Source: Diprion similis (Eukaryota > Arthropoda > Insecta > Hymenoptera > Diprionidae). From it: a DNA stretch of 64,000 nucleotides. Under the pieces are notes generated by a model. It was given only the letters and a program-made list of their open reading frames with translations, ran no database searches and was not told the origin of the DNA. The position numbers and the translations under genes were made by a program. This document shows, one piece after another, positions 37,401 through 47,513 of the stretch (positions within the stretch are counted from its first letter, which is position 1; each line of letters opens with the position of its first letter). Location of the stretch: NCBI RefSeq assembly GCF_021155765.1, contig NC_060112.1, positions 22,718,501-22,782,500 of the forward strand. The letters are read 5' to 3'.

Positions 37401-40219
37401 TCGAACTGGTGAATGAAATACTCAGATTGCGAATGTTCAACATGTATAAACCGACACGTTACACCGAGAGATCGCAAAGTTGAAGTTAGTAACGTTATCG
37501 TAACGAAACATTGAGAAAAAACCACAATTCCCTATTTTTACAATGATTTCGATGAAACTAAGACTGCCAAATACGAGCATATTTTTTTTTATTACGGTTG
37601 ACTGAATTTCAAACAGTTCCAAAATCCCAATATAACAGTTTTTCCTCAGGATGAAATCGTTACGGTAACGTTACTAACTTCAACGTGACGAAAGACCCTC
37701 GAATCTTGCTAGGTGGTGAATTAGTGAGACGTGCAGCAGACCTAAAACCCGTTCAGAAAGTCCAGGACACACCCCATGACGTTCCAGTCCCCAAAAACCA
37801 TCCCACAAAAAAAGGAAAGAAAATAAAACGACGCAGAAAAAGTAGTTCTGTTCGGCCGTAGCTCCGCAACCTTTGTTCATAGAAATGTATTCGGGTTCTT
37901 CTTATTTATTGCGAGGTATCGAAAGAACCTTACGGTACTTTCTTGGGTCCTGACGGTCGCAGCTAGAGCTCGACAAACCTCTTTTCCAGCCAGTATCGCC
38001 ATCCTCGTCTTTCTCAGCGGGTCGACTGTTCGATAAAATATATAACCGACGAGAGGCTTAGCCCACAATCTGTTCAGTTTCTACCTCAAAGTCATTGAGG
38101 GTAACGAAAAGTTGAAATATGGTTTCAAAAATAGATCGTAACCATAATCGACGTCTTCGATAGTAGAATATAGTTTTTATCGTGTTCAGCCGTGAGCTTA
38201 TAATTATAGATTCGTTATTACACGGCGCGAAATACATGGCTGAAGTTCAACGAGCTACCATGAGGTCTGTTATACATTCGGTATAGGTGTGTGCATTGAT
38301 TTGCTGCGAGAATCCTGTTATACGTGAGGGAATAGTCGAAAAATAAGCCTCGTCAAACCTTAGCAAATACTACGTGTGTGTGTATGTATATATATATAGT
38401 GAGAGAGAGAGAGAGAGAGGGATACACACACACGTGTTATTTATTTTGCAAAAATAAGATTTCTCTGCATCACACCATACATTATTACTACAGGAACGAT
38501 TAAGGTACATTTACCGCAAAACAAGTTGACTTTTGATATGATAATTTAATGCTGGTGTGTGTGTGTGTATGTATATATATATATATATATATATTATAAT
38601 ATAGTATCATTGTAGAAACAAAAATTAGAAAAAAAAAGATAAATATTGAAATGAAAAAGCTCCAGGGGCCAAAAAAGAAGAAGAAAAAATTGCCATAGCG
38701 AATACATACGTAAGATAAAAATCGAAGTGACGCACGTCGTTTTATAATACGTCAGGTATAAGACTGAAGGTATGTATGTACGTACGTACGTGTAAGTTAC
38801 GTAACACATACTTTGTTATGTCGAATGCTTTTATATGTGTAGGCGTGTGGCGATCTGTGAGAGCATTTGAAAAACAACGTAAGAGAAATGGAGAATGAAA
38901 AAAAAATTAATATTGAAGTTTGCATCAATTTTATCGTCAATTATTATTGTAGTTAAAGAGTACTCGCGGCGTTTAAGAGAATAACAAAGTTGCGATAGGT
39001 GTGTGCAAACGGAGACAAAAAAAACGGCGGAAGAAAGAAAAGATTAGAGGACTTTGCGGTGATGGCAAGAGTGAGTGGACGGGAAGAATTTACGTGATCG
39101 ATTGTGAGTAAAAAAAAGTAGAGAAATTGAGGGAAGAAAGGTACTCTCTAATATATATATATATGTTTATGTATATATACATGTTAGTCGACGTAAGCAT
39201 GATTTTTGGATAACAATTAGAGCCTGAGAAACAGTGGAAGTATAAAAAAAAAACCGATTCAACTTGGGTAAAACGATTGCGGCGTATATACAAACATCAA
39301 TGCATGCGTACGCATACGTATATAGTCGACGCTGAAAGTGGAACAGAATTTTTTTTCACGAACCTGGCTAAAATTAGCACATCTTGCAAAATAGTGCATA
39401 ACTCGCCGCGACGGACAACCGTGAATAAAAATATCAAAAAAAAAAAAAAAAAAAATAAGACGACGGTTGAGAATGAAAGGGCGGTAAATAAAAGAAACAT
39501 TCTAAAAGTGTTGAAAAAAGAATGCTACAACGGAAGAATCAGTAAATGCGAGATGAAAGCAAGTTCCGAACCGATTCTCTGCAAACGTACTTAAGTCGAG
39601 GGTTTCGTTTTTTTATTCAATAAGAATAAATATACATAATATTATATTATCTAATTCTTCCAACGTGTGTAAAGATGGCGCGATCGATGAGAACGGAAGG
39701 AAAGAGGAAGGGGGCGTGAGAAGGGGAAAATTCATCGGTGGCATATAAAATTTCTGATCGAACAAGGTCAATTTTGACTCGTGTCAAGAGGCTGTAAATT
39801 TACAAGGTAAATGTCAAGGGTGAAACGGTCGATAAAGCTACTGCCTTTAACGCATGGATAACTCGAGATTCGTAAGATTACGAGGAGGCGTATAAAAACG
39901 CCGATGCGATCCTTCGGGGGAAGCAGAGTCCTTTCAATAGGCGCTGACTTTGTATTATCGTGAATGATTACAGGTCGGAGTTTAACCAGCCGAAAAAACA
40001 GCATCCGTTATTGAACGGTACGCGGTGAGCCTGAGGTAAAAAATATCGCGGCATCGATATCTCGTTCGAATTTCGAACCGGAAGAATCGAATACCAGAGG
40101 GAATTCAAATGTTACGATTTACGTTTTACGGCATAATAACGCCGCAGAAAGCAGTATGATCAACTGTAACTCACCTGCGCCTCGAGGCATCGTTTGGCGG
40201 AAAAACGAAAGAGTGCCAT
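28994..40219 (-). CDS. kdn: Citrate synthase, mitochondrial
   Basis: This enzyme condenses oxaloacetate with acetyl-CoA to citrate, the entry step of the TCA cycle, in the mitochondrial matrix. Minus-strand exons are 40175-40219, 31052-31213, 29485-30408 and 28994-29263; all introns are phase 0, and the product is 466 aa, equal to the human precursor. Exon 1 encodes the 15-residue start of a basic, Ser/Arg-containing presequence ([15 protein letters not shown]). Exon 2 completes the presequence and begins the enzyme ([10 protein letters not shown]). The catalytic triad is intact: His303 in [10 protein letters not shown], His349 in GYGHAVLRK and Asp404 in NVDAHSG, corresponding to pig His274, His320 and Asp375. 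Exon 1 lies 8.96 kb from exon 2. It is placed by phase, by the ATG context and by the mitochondrial-type presequence, so it is slightly less certain than the rest. The gene symbol follows the Drosophila orthologue. Confidence 0.94.
33878..33893. repeat. G16 homopolymer
   Basis: Sixteen consecutive G on the + strand in the citrate synthase intron. It could form a G-quadruplex or i-motif, but a run of this kind is also typical random expansion. Confidence 0.85.
34464..34492. repeat. (GT)n microsatellite
   Basis: About 14 GT units within the citrate synthase intron, read directly. Confidence 0.9.
37479..37684. mobile_element. MITE-like element, 28-bp terminal inverted repeats
   Basis: The left arm at 37479-37506 starts GTTGAAGTTAGTAACGTTA. 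The right arm ends at 37684 and its reverse complement is identical at 27 of 28 positions. The 206-bp unit has no coding content. Further inward the arms stay weakly similar (both have a GAGRAAAAAAC-like stretch). No target-site duplication is evident. The size and near-perfect repeats fit a recently active non-autonomous DNA transposon. Confidence 0.6.
38374..38433. repeat. Compound (GT)(TA)(GA)(CA) microsatellite
   Basis: Consecutive short runs of GT, TA, GA and CA within the citrate synthase intron, read directly. Confidence 0.85.
38554..38594. repeat. (GT)n(AT)n microsatellite
   Basis: A GT run followed by an AT run in the same intron, read directly. Confidence 0.85.
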
Positions 40220-40357
40220 CGTCTCGATCGGGGGAGGGTTAAGTCCGGTTTCACTGTGCTCACGTATCTGGCCGACTGCTCGGAGGTCTGGCGCCCAACT
40301 CAACCGCCTCGAGGAGAGACGTTGGACACGACGCGCGTCTGCAAAAGGTCAGGCAAG

Positions 40358-40390
40358 TGCGATGCGCACTCGCCTAATGCGCATCTGCGA
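40358..40390. promoter_or_regulatory. NRF-1/Ewg-like site pair upstream of citrate synthase
   Basis: TGCGATGCGCAC at 40358-40369 and AATGCGCATCTGCG at 40376-40389 are each one or two bases from the NRF-1 palindrome TGCGCATGCGCA. They lie 140-170 bp upstream of the start codon. NRF-1 is a known activator of nuclear genes for mitochondrial proteins in vertebrates; that it applies here is inference. Confidence 0.35.
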
Positions 40391-40537
40391 AACGCTACGT
40401 TCATGGCTACGTCAGTATTCGCGTCTGGCGATCCGCGGCGCGTCACTCGCCGTCCAACCACGACACATCCGGGACGCCACTCACGATCATTTGAATTTGT
40501 GACTTTGGTCCGGAGGGTCGATGCAAAGGATGCAAAA

Positions 40538-40663
40538 ACTTGGAAGGCTGAACATTTCAAATGGCCGATATATCGATTTCGAACAATTTTTTTTTCGTTG
40601 TTTGATTTTTGCATGCTTGAAATTTCGATACATCGACCGGTCGAAATATTCACCCTTCCAAGT
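40538..40663. repeat. Inverted repeat, ~38-45 bp arms
   Basis: The arm starting ACTTGGAAGG at 40538 is matched by the reverse complement of the sequence ending at 40663, about 31 of the first 38 positions agreeing. The arms flank a loop with a T8 run and could form a hairpin. The unit sits 320-445 bp upstream of the citrate synthase ATG. It may be a decayed MITE or a structured promoter-proximal element. Confidence 0.5.
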
Positions 40664-41107
40664 ATTCACACCCATCTCGTTTATGCAGTTCAGAGTCCCA
40701 ACCACTTCACGTCGAATGTAATTAATTGTTGAACGAAAACAACAGATTTTCTAGGTTTCTTAATTTTTTGGAGAATTATTGGAATTCTCAATTTTACATG
40801 CTCTTAAAAATAAACGCTATTTCTACTACAAGATAAGCAATTGAGATAGGAGCAGTTGTAACTGTAATAGATTTTTATTTGATTAACAAATTTAAATAAA
40901 TTAAATTAAAATAAATATGTGTATAAAAGTATGTATTTTAAGATTGACAATTTCATGTCTATAACATTTGTACTCTTCAGGTAAAATTTCATCTTATACC
41001 TATGGTGGGAAAATTTTTGTAACGATCAATAAAATGGATCCTTAGATAAGCTTCAGCAGCTCAACAGGTTTCGTATGATGCAGTAATTCAATATTTTTCC
41101 ACAATTT

Positions 41108-42685
41108 TTACACCTTGCAGAATCCAACACGTTTACAAAATTCCAAGGCCAACTTCGCTCTGCAAATCGAAAATAAAAAGTATTACAAATACAGATTCCA
41201 CATGTAAGTTGAATTTTAGATTTTCAACTTAGATGGATTATATCTTACCTGTTTAAAGTGAATACATGAATCCCATTGGCTGTTCCACTTTGATATATTT
41301 CCTTGACAACTCTCGTTGACAAATTCATTCCATATTCTTGTACAGCTGCATCATCATCTTTGATTAATTCCAAATCTTGCAGTATATTGTTGGGTATTTT
41401 AGCTTTGCAATTTTTGGACAAATTTTGCAATGATTTGAAATCCGAAATCGGAAATACTCCTGGAATTATTGGAATGTTGATTCCTATGTGTCTACAATCT
41501 TTCACAAACTTTATGAATACTTGTGATTCAAAAATTGTTTGAGTTATAATGAAATCTGCCCCGGCATTGACCTAAAATTATTTTCAACTTAAAGATTGGA
41601 TGCACCTTAATTTCCTTGATTTTTTAAATAAACCATAAATACGCTTCACTAGGACTTTGGAATGCATTCGCTCGAGAACTACAATTTTGTAGTAATTTAT
41701 AGCAATTATTTAGCATCGTGTATAAATATTTGTGCCCACTTTTTCCTTCAAGTAAAACAGGTCAGATTCTTTTGAAGGAGACTTTGGATGCATGTCTGGA
41801 TATCCTGCTACACAAATTGAGAACTTCGATCCAAATTCAGCACGTATGAATTTCACTAGATCAGCAGCGTATGGAAAATCTGTAGCAGTTGATTCAACAT
41901 CAAGTTTGTCAGAATCTGAAACAAATTAAAACACAGTAAGATCATACTTAAATTGTTTTAACAATACGTAATTAGGATAATTTGTTACAAAGCTTGGAAA
42001 ATATTCTTCAAGTAGAGCGATGTGCGATAATTACTCCTTTGAGGTATGTATTGTAGAATATAAGGGATATCATATACATCATACATGTAATAAAATGATC
42101 TACATTCCACTGATAAGACTCGAACGGAGAATAATTACTCACTACTAGTATAATTAAATACAATTTATCATGTCTGACCTCCTTGCAAAGCGAATATATT
42201 TTTTTTTTCAACTGTAAGTGCACGATTTAACACGTGCATAACAGTTCCACGAGTCGATCCTTTCGCTGTCAAATGAAGCAATTTGATGTTTGAACATTTT
42301 TCAAACAACTTCAGCGAGGGATGATTTTCTGCTGATACATTCTCCACCTTGTGCCAGGTGATTGAATAAAATAATGGATTGCATTGTTCCAATACCGAGA
42401 ACATTCTAAAAGGATAGTAAGACGTGTTTATTCATTACTTTATTATTATGATTATTATTCAACACCCAGGATTACTCACGCCTAATAATGTTATACTTAC
42501 TGCTGGTAAGTCTCCTCCCTCCCATCTGGACGCGAGATAAGTTCAAAGCTACAAAACAGTTCGTTGCTTGAGCTTTTCTCCGCTAACTTAACCGATAACT
42601 CGACGTTTTTACCTCTGAATGAGTTTCGAGAGTGGCCCGCACGTGGATCTTCAGGCATGTTGAACAGACCGTAACCACATGGCAT
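41108..42685 (-). CDS. MTHFR: Methylenetetrahydrofolate reductase, catalytic-domain-only form
   Basis: This enzyme reduces 5,10-methylene-THF to 5-methyl-THF with NADPH and FAD, supplying methyl groups for methionine synthesis. Minus-strand exons are 42501-42685, 42179-42405, 41740-41915, 41249-41571 and 41108-41159, giving 320 aa. The N-terminal block CSFEL contains the conserved catalytic Glu (human SFEFFPP). [43 protein letters not shown] and FTLNR follow in the family order. Translation stops 14 codons after FTLNR, about where the human protein (656 aa) passes into its SAM-binding regulatory domain, so that domain is absent. The donor after exon 3 (gtgggc) is weak but gives the right phase. 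A second in-frame ATG (MPEDP, 42656-42658) could also be the start. Expression should not be SAM-inhibited if the missing domain is real (inference). Confidence 0.9.
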
Positions 42686-43571
42686 ACTGAACTGCTAAAC
42701 TGCTACTATAAATCCAGGAGAAAAGTGGAAGTGTGTAACGTTGAATCTTGTTTTCAGCAAAGGCGTGGCTTTACTTTTTCGCATTCATTTTGCATCTGTG
42801 TCCTCTTAGATAAGAGAGGCCGAGCCAATTTTACGTAATAATTGACCCGGGCCATCAATGTCGCGGCGAACAACGTCACGAATGTAATTTTCCTCTTGTC
42901 TTGGACCTGCGTATTAAGACTTCACTAATCGCCATGCAAGCCCCGCCCAGAGCTGTTTCCTGAAAAATGCATAGTAATGTGAAAAGATTCGATTTCATCA
43001 ATGAAGAATATTCGCGCAAAGCATGTAGTTCCGACGATCAATTATATTCACGTTTTCATCCCTGCGCGGACGCAACACGATCGCAAAAAATTATCTGTCG
43101 CATTCGTATCGCAAGTTGGTTCAAGGCGTTTCATTGCAGCCGTGACTAATGCTCGTGAGAAAACTGAAATTTATAAATATGATGTACGTCCTTGACTTTG
43201 ACGACCTTTCAATACAGTTTTCTATACTTACTACCTCATTGCGTAACTCGATATCAACGCGGCAGCCGTGAGGCCGGCTTCCCTTTTTATGCTCCATATC
43301 ATGAAAAGTTATCGAAGCAAAGTCCGGCTGGATCAAAAGCTAGGAAAAAGAATAAAAAATCATTCAAAAAATCTTCAGTAACATTTTATATTTGCGCCAA
43401 CTATAGTGAGTATCTCTCTATGCTGTGGCCAAAAAAATTTATATATACATGAATTAAAACGACACCAGAGTTTAAGGGGATACTATCATCAGTTCTTACC
43501 GACTGCGTTAAGTGACTTCTATATTTTGGCTATTATTATCAGAGGCTATATGCATCGCAACGCGAAAAAGG

Positions 43572-43640
43572 AAACAGCCGAATTCTACATGCAATTTTGA
43601 ATAAAAACACACCGAGACATTTCGGTTTTACACAAAAACA
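43572..43640. repeat. Solo arm copy of the 43996-44201 inverted-repeat element
   Basis: From ACAGCCGAATTCTACATGCA onward this stretch matches the left arm of the downstream element in the same orientation (shared GCAATT.TGAA.AAAAACAC and ACATTTC blocks), with scattered differences. It is best read as a truncated or diverged relative of the same repeat family. Confidence 0.5.
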
Positions 43641-43995
43641 AAAATATTGCATCAAAAATTAGAAATCGTGATATTAGGAGAAATCGAAGACATTTAACGC
43701 AGTCGATAAGGACTGATTAATGCAGCATTCTGGACGCTATATTATATAAATATTTTCCCAAACTGATAATATCTTATTTATCAGGTGTTATTCAAATTGC
43801 TGCAATTCAGTTCTACCACTACCATTATTGGCGCAAATAACATTACGGAAGTTTCTAAATAATTTTTCTTAACTTTTCACAACTTTTTGTTGAAGATAAT
43901 CGGGTGAATTCATTTCTAAGGGGGTGCCCTGGTTGATTTCGACGTTAACGTATGAATCTGTAAATATCGGAGTCGGCTGTACTTCAAACGCGGCA

Positions 43996-44201
43996 AGGGA
44001 CTTAACAGCATCATTCTGTACGCAATTCTGAACAAAAACACTCCAACACATTTCAATTTGACGGAGAAATAAAGAAACGGCATGAATTCTACGTATTACG
44101 ATTTTCTATAATCCGTGCCGTTTCTTTGTTTTTGGACCAAATGAAGGTGTATCGGAGTGATTTTGTTCAGAATTGCATATAGAATGAGGCTGTTAAGCCT
44201 T
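43996..44201. mobile_element. Foldback/MITE-like element with ~90-bp inverted arms
   Basis: The left arm (about 43996-44088) runs CTTAACAGCATCATTCTGTA and on through AAAGAAACGGCATGAATT. The right arm (about 44110-44201) is its reverse complement at roughly 75-80% of positions, including CAGAATTGCATATAGAATGA and GGCTGTTAAGCC. Only about 20 bp separate the arms, so the whole unit could fold into one long imperfect hairpin. It has no ORF. A foldback transposon, or a precursor of small RNAs, are both possible. Confidence 0.6.
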
Positions 44202-44856
44202 TTATCATCTGAGACACGTGGACGTCGATATTCGGAGATATAGACGACACGTCTCAATCGACTAGGGCACGTACCTCCTTAACGTAACTGAAGCATACCT
44301 CGACCGATTAAACGGATTTATGTATGACCTGTGCTTTTCAGCTTTTATCGGTGCAATCGGCCGGCGATATCACCGCGTTGCGCAACTATTAAATAACGGT
44401 GAATCAAGGTTTTTATATATTCAGTTGAAACTTGTGGAGTGACATTATAAATACACTCGGGTAAATTACACACTTTATACTCACATTAGACGTTGAGTAG
44501 AGAGGCTTCAGAGGTGGTGGGGTTCCGAGACTGTAGTTAATGGGATGTATCGTCAGATAAGTCCATGAAAACGCGAAAGAATATTTTAAGCCCGAGTAGA
44601 ACGCAAGTCCCGATTCAAGGTGACCATAGAACATTTAATCCAGTGGAATACATACAGAATATTTTGCAATCAACCTGCAGAACAGGTACAAAACGACCTC
44701 CTCTTCGACAGAAAATATCGATAAACATATTATATCCCTATACTCGTGCACACACATGTATACGTATAGGTATATGTATACCACATTGCGCTTTGTTTTC
44801 AGTTTGACGCGTAGTCATCGTGACGGAACCTTGTCAACAGGAGCGAATTTTCAACA

Positions 44857-45754
44857 ATGGTGGACCTCACAAAGATATCCCAAAATCAAATAAAAAACGT
44901 TACGACTGGCGAGGTAAGTGATTATCTTACTTGTTGTGCGCATCTGGAATGTATTAAAGTCAGTATTTCCGATAAAATTCCCGTAATAATGCTACCAGAA
45001 CGAAAGATCATGGATTCTTTAGTTTGTGAATATCAAATTGCACAATTACCATTACTTTTCATTGTTACATTGATTTTTACCAAGAAACAATATTCTTTTT
45101 GTACCAAAGTCCATGTACGGATATGTGAAAAACCTCGTTCTTTCTTATATTTCGACAGGTTGTTTCGATGGAAAGTCTTTGGAAGGACCAGACAGTAGTG
45201 ATTGTCTTCTTCAGACGCTGGGGATGCATGCTATGCAGAGTGTGGGCAAAGGAGGTGTCTGCAATTGCAGATCTCCTCAAGGAGCACAATGTGAAATTGA
45301 TTGGCGTTGGGGTGGAGGATTTTGATAGCAAAGAGTTCGTGGAAGGAAAATTTTTCAAAGGAGGTATTTAGTCATCGCACCGGAATTTCAACATTGGAAA
45401 GCACCTGAACTGATGATAATGATTTTGTTCTTTTTCCTCACAGAACTCTACGTGGATATTGATAAGAAGACCTATGCCGGTCTTGGATTTAAGCGCTACA
45501 ATTACTTCTCTATAATTGCCTCGCTGTTTACCGGGGAATCAAGAGCTGCTATTAATAAAGGCAAGGAATTGAAAGTTTCGGGAAATTATAAAGGAGATGG
45601 ATTACAGAACGGCGGTGCCCTAGTTGTCAAAGAAGGGGGCGAGCTGATTTACTCCTTCAAGCAAGATGGCCCTGGACAGCACGTCAAAAATTCCAAGTTT
45701 CTCGAAGTCCTCGGAATTCCAATTCCAGACAATATTGACGAAAAGACTGGCTGA
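44857..45754 (+). CDS. PRXL2B: Peroxiredoxin-like 2B / prostamide-prostaglandin F synthase-like protein
   Basis: The family has a thioredoxin fold; the mammalian member reduces prostaglandin H2 and its ethanolamide to the F2-alpha form. Exons are 44857-44913, 45159-45363 and 45444-45754, giving 190 aa (human about 198). The redox motif is Cys42-Met-Leu-Cys45 in RRWGCMLCR, followed by GVG and the family block GELYVD...YAGLGFKRYN. NYKGDGLQNGGALVV near the C-terminus also matches. Both Cys of the CxxC are present, so a thiol-dependent activity is expected. The substrate in an insect is unknown. The start follows AACA and opens a short first exon encoding MVDLTKISQNQIKNV, similar in length to the human one. 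Confidence 0.9.
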
Positions 45755-46114
45755 TCTACGGCTATACGTTCACACAAATAATTTATCGGTCATTTCATGT
45801 CCAACTGTATCGCACACTAAATTGTTAACTTTGATGCTTTCAAATTCTGTGTAACTTTATGAAAAAAAGGGAAGGATATTGTAGTTTAGTGGGACAATAC
45901 AGTTTTTTATGCAATGATCACCAGTAATAATGATATTTATAAGAAAAGAATTTATAATTAATATGGTGTTATGAAAGAAATGAAATTCTATAACCGTTTT
46001 AAACTTATACGCACAATATTGTATTTTAAGAACAAAATAATATTAAAAAAATACAACTACATGGTAACGTAATAACTAGCTTCACACTGAAAAATACCAT
46101 ACAACTGAAAATAG
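45755..46114. other. Short convergent 3' region
   Basis: The 360 bp between the stop codons of the PRXL2B-like and PIG-P genes. AT-rich, probably overlapping 3' UTRs; no gene or repeat seen. Confidence 0.6.
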
Positions 46115-46519
46115 TCAGGTATTTTTCATTTTTCCTTCAGGTCTCAGGTACAGCTGCCTGCACACCTGAGTTATCGGTATGTCAGATACAGGTGGAATTC
46201 CTCCAGGAACTTTATCCGCTGTACTCAGAGAGAACTTGTCTCTAATAGTTCTAACATCGTCTATATCTGGTGTCATCAGCAGATTGATTGCTGGATAAAT
46301 AAGAAACGCAAACAGGGCAGTGGCAGTCAAGGCCCAAATCGGAATAGCCACAGCCCAGTATTTCAATGGCCAATAAGTAAGGCCGAATTTTTCTTGCAGC
46401 AAATTATCTGGGACTATAGCCCATACCAAATACAATAAGAATAACATATTTGAACCGACAAACAAAGCGTACCCATAGACTGATCGGGGTGTATAAGGTG
46501 CTGGGGTATGCTCAGGCAT
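46115..46519 (-). CDS. PIG-P: GPI-GlcNAc transferase subunit P
   Basis: PIG-P is a small membrane subunit of the ER complex that starts GPI-anchor synthesis by moving GlcNAc to phosphatidylinositol. This single-exon frame gives 134 aa, equal to the short human isoform. Two hydrophobic segments lie at ~15-37 and ~54-82. They contain the family landmarks YLVWAIVPD and FGLTYWPLKYWAVAIP, and the DISI-like motif appears later as SDIPITQV. The start codon is only 55 nt below the stop of the LAGE3-like gene on the same strand. A possible splice acceptor (ctattggcag, about 46532) lies between them. The mRNA is therefore either the second cistron of a shared transcript or made by alternative splicing from a common promoter. 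Confidence 0.93.
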   Translation of the reverse strand: MPEHTPAPYTPRSVYGYALFVGSNMLFLLYLVWAIVPDNLLQEKFGLTYWPLKYWAVAIPIWALTATALFAFLIYPAINLLMTPDIDDVRTIRDKFSLSTADKVPGGIPPVSDIPITQVCRQLYLRPEGKMKNT

Positions 46520-46574
46520 GTTAATAATTTTCTGCCAATAGTTACGTAGGCCGTGTTATGTGGAATATGTCCGG

Positions 46575-47119
46575 TCAATAATGTGTATACTCAGGCGCAG
46601 GTGGGCCAAATTCTTTGAGTGTTTCAACAACAAGAAGCAAGCTTTCGAAAAATGAGGTCAGCCCTACTCGAACCTTGCGTGCTTCTGTCCCTGTAAAACT
46701 CCTGGAAGCAAAAAAAAAAAAACAGAATACAATAAATCTTCCAAGAGACGGTTAAACATAAATTTGTTCATCTCGTGAATGGGTAGAAGAGTGGTGTTTG
46801 GTAATGCCAATTCTTACACATTCAGGCGGTTTTCGTCCAACCTCAGTATCTTAGAAACGCCGCTTCGCTTCGGCTCGGAATCAACTCTCAAAACTTGATA
46901 AACGACGTCTGCCTCTCGGGCCGTTGTAAAAGGTACTGAAACGGATCTGTTATTGGCAGTATTAAGGTTATGTTAGAAAAATCTTTTATCAGACGATAAA
47001 GTGCCGATAATAAAGCGTTGGTAGTAAAGAAATTTCTTAAAAGTACGATTCAGCTACTTGTACAAAAGGATACACGTTAATGTCATTCATTGTGTACTAT
47101 ACTCGTGAAATTCTTTCAT
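46575..47119 (-). CDS. LAGE3: KEOPS/EKC complex subunit Pcc1 (LAGE3-like)
   Basis: Pcc1 is the dimerisation subunit of the KEOPS complex, which makes the universal t6A modification of tRNA. The exons are too short to stand out as open frames. On the minus strand they are 46818-46935 and 46575-46701, with a tentative first exon 47098-47119. They join in phase to an 88-aa protein, the size of yeast Pcc1. Family blocks are IPFTTAREADVVY, LRVDSEPKRS, the central FTGTEARKVRVGLTSFFE and VVETLKEFGPP; human LAGE3 ends similarly in RTMQRFGPP. The first exon (Met-Lys-Glu-Phe-His-Glu-Tyr) is chosen only because its phase and position fit. PIG-P follows 55 nt downstream on the same strand, and ELYS starts 394 bp away on the other strand. 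Confidence 0.85.
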
Positions 47120-47513
47120 TCGTGAAGATGTAATATTCCTTTGAAGTTCAAAACACGAGAACGAAACGAAATTGCAGCCGTAAACTCTTCGCCCAATCAA
47201 ATCCAAGCCTCCATGTTCGACCATTTTTAACGTACTTCAGGGTATTTTTGAATGGATCACGAGATGCGAAATAAATCTTAAATTTAATAATACAGTAAAA
47301 ATATATTTATCATTACGTATGTTTCGCTCGTGAAACATTCTTTCAACGGGCAATAATAAGAGCCACCAAACTGGTGTCTCAAGTGTATTTTGATTCGAAT
47401 TCAAAATTATTACGATTCAAGCAACGAAACATAACCTCATTTAAAGCGCTTAAAATACAGTTTATATAAATGTTTTCTGGCCTCAACGTGATTCGTAAAT
47501 CATTGTTTGAAAC
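47120..47513. promoter_or_regulatory. Probable bidirectional promoter, LAGE3 / ELYS
   Basis: The 394 bp between the two start codons on opposite strands must hold both 5' UTRs and promoters. The sequence is AT-rich and I see no TATA box at a convincing distance or any strong known motif. Confidence 0.45.

Larger units (their letters stand above)
31214..40174. other. 9-kb first intron of citrate synthase
   Basis: This intron holds simple repeats, one MITE-like inverted-repeat element (37479-37684) and many short ORFs that lack similarity or splice support on either strand. No nested gene could be supported. Its first third from the promoter side (about 38300-39700) is rich in microsatellites and A-runs. 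Confidence 0.6.
40220..41107. other. Citrate synthase promoter region / MTHFR 3' region
   Basis: Both neighbours are on the minus strand. Roughly 40220-40490 is CpG-rich compared with the surroundings and probably carries the citrate synthase core promoter and 5' UTR. It is followed by a 126-bp inverted repeat (40538-40663) and AT-rich sequence up to the MTHFR stop codon. Confidence 0.6.
42686..44856. other. Divergent intergenic region, MTHFR / PRXL2-like
   Basis: Besides the promoters of the two flanking genes this holds a repeat cluster: a copy of a ~70-bp sequence near 43572-43640, and a 206-bp inverted-repeat element at 43996-44201 with the same arm sequence. Several ORFs of 60-90 codons (42967-43452, 44565-44807) have no splice-supported context or similarity I recognise. 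Confidence 0.55.

Noticed and set aside
42967-43452. ORFs of 60-86 codons (VVPTINYIHVF..., SPAGSKARKKNKKS...) as a small gene
   Set aside because: The two frames do not connect by convincing splice sites and I recognise no family; RNA evidence would be needed.
44565-44807. 80-codon ORF upstream of the PRXL2B-like gene
   Set aside because: The second half becomes low-quality sequence with a microsatellite-like tail, and no similarity is evident; probably 5' flanking sequence.
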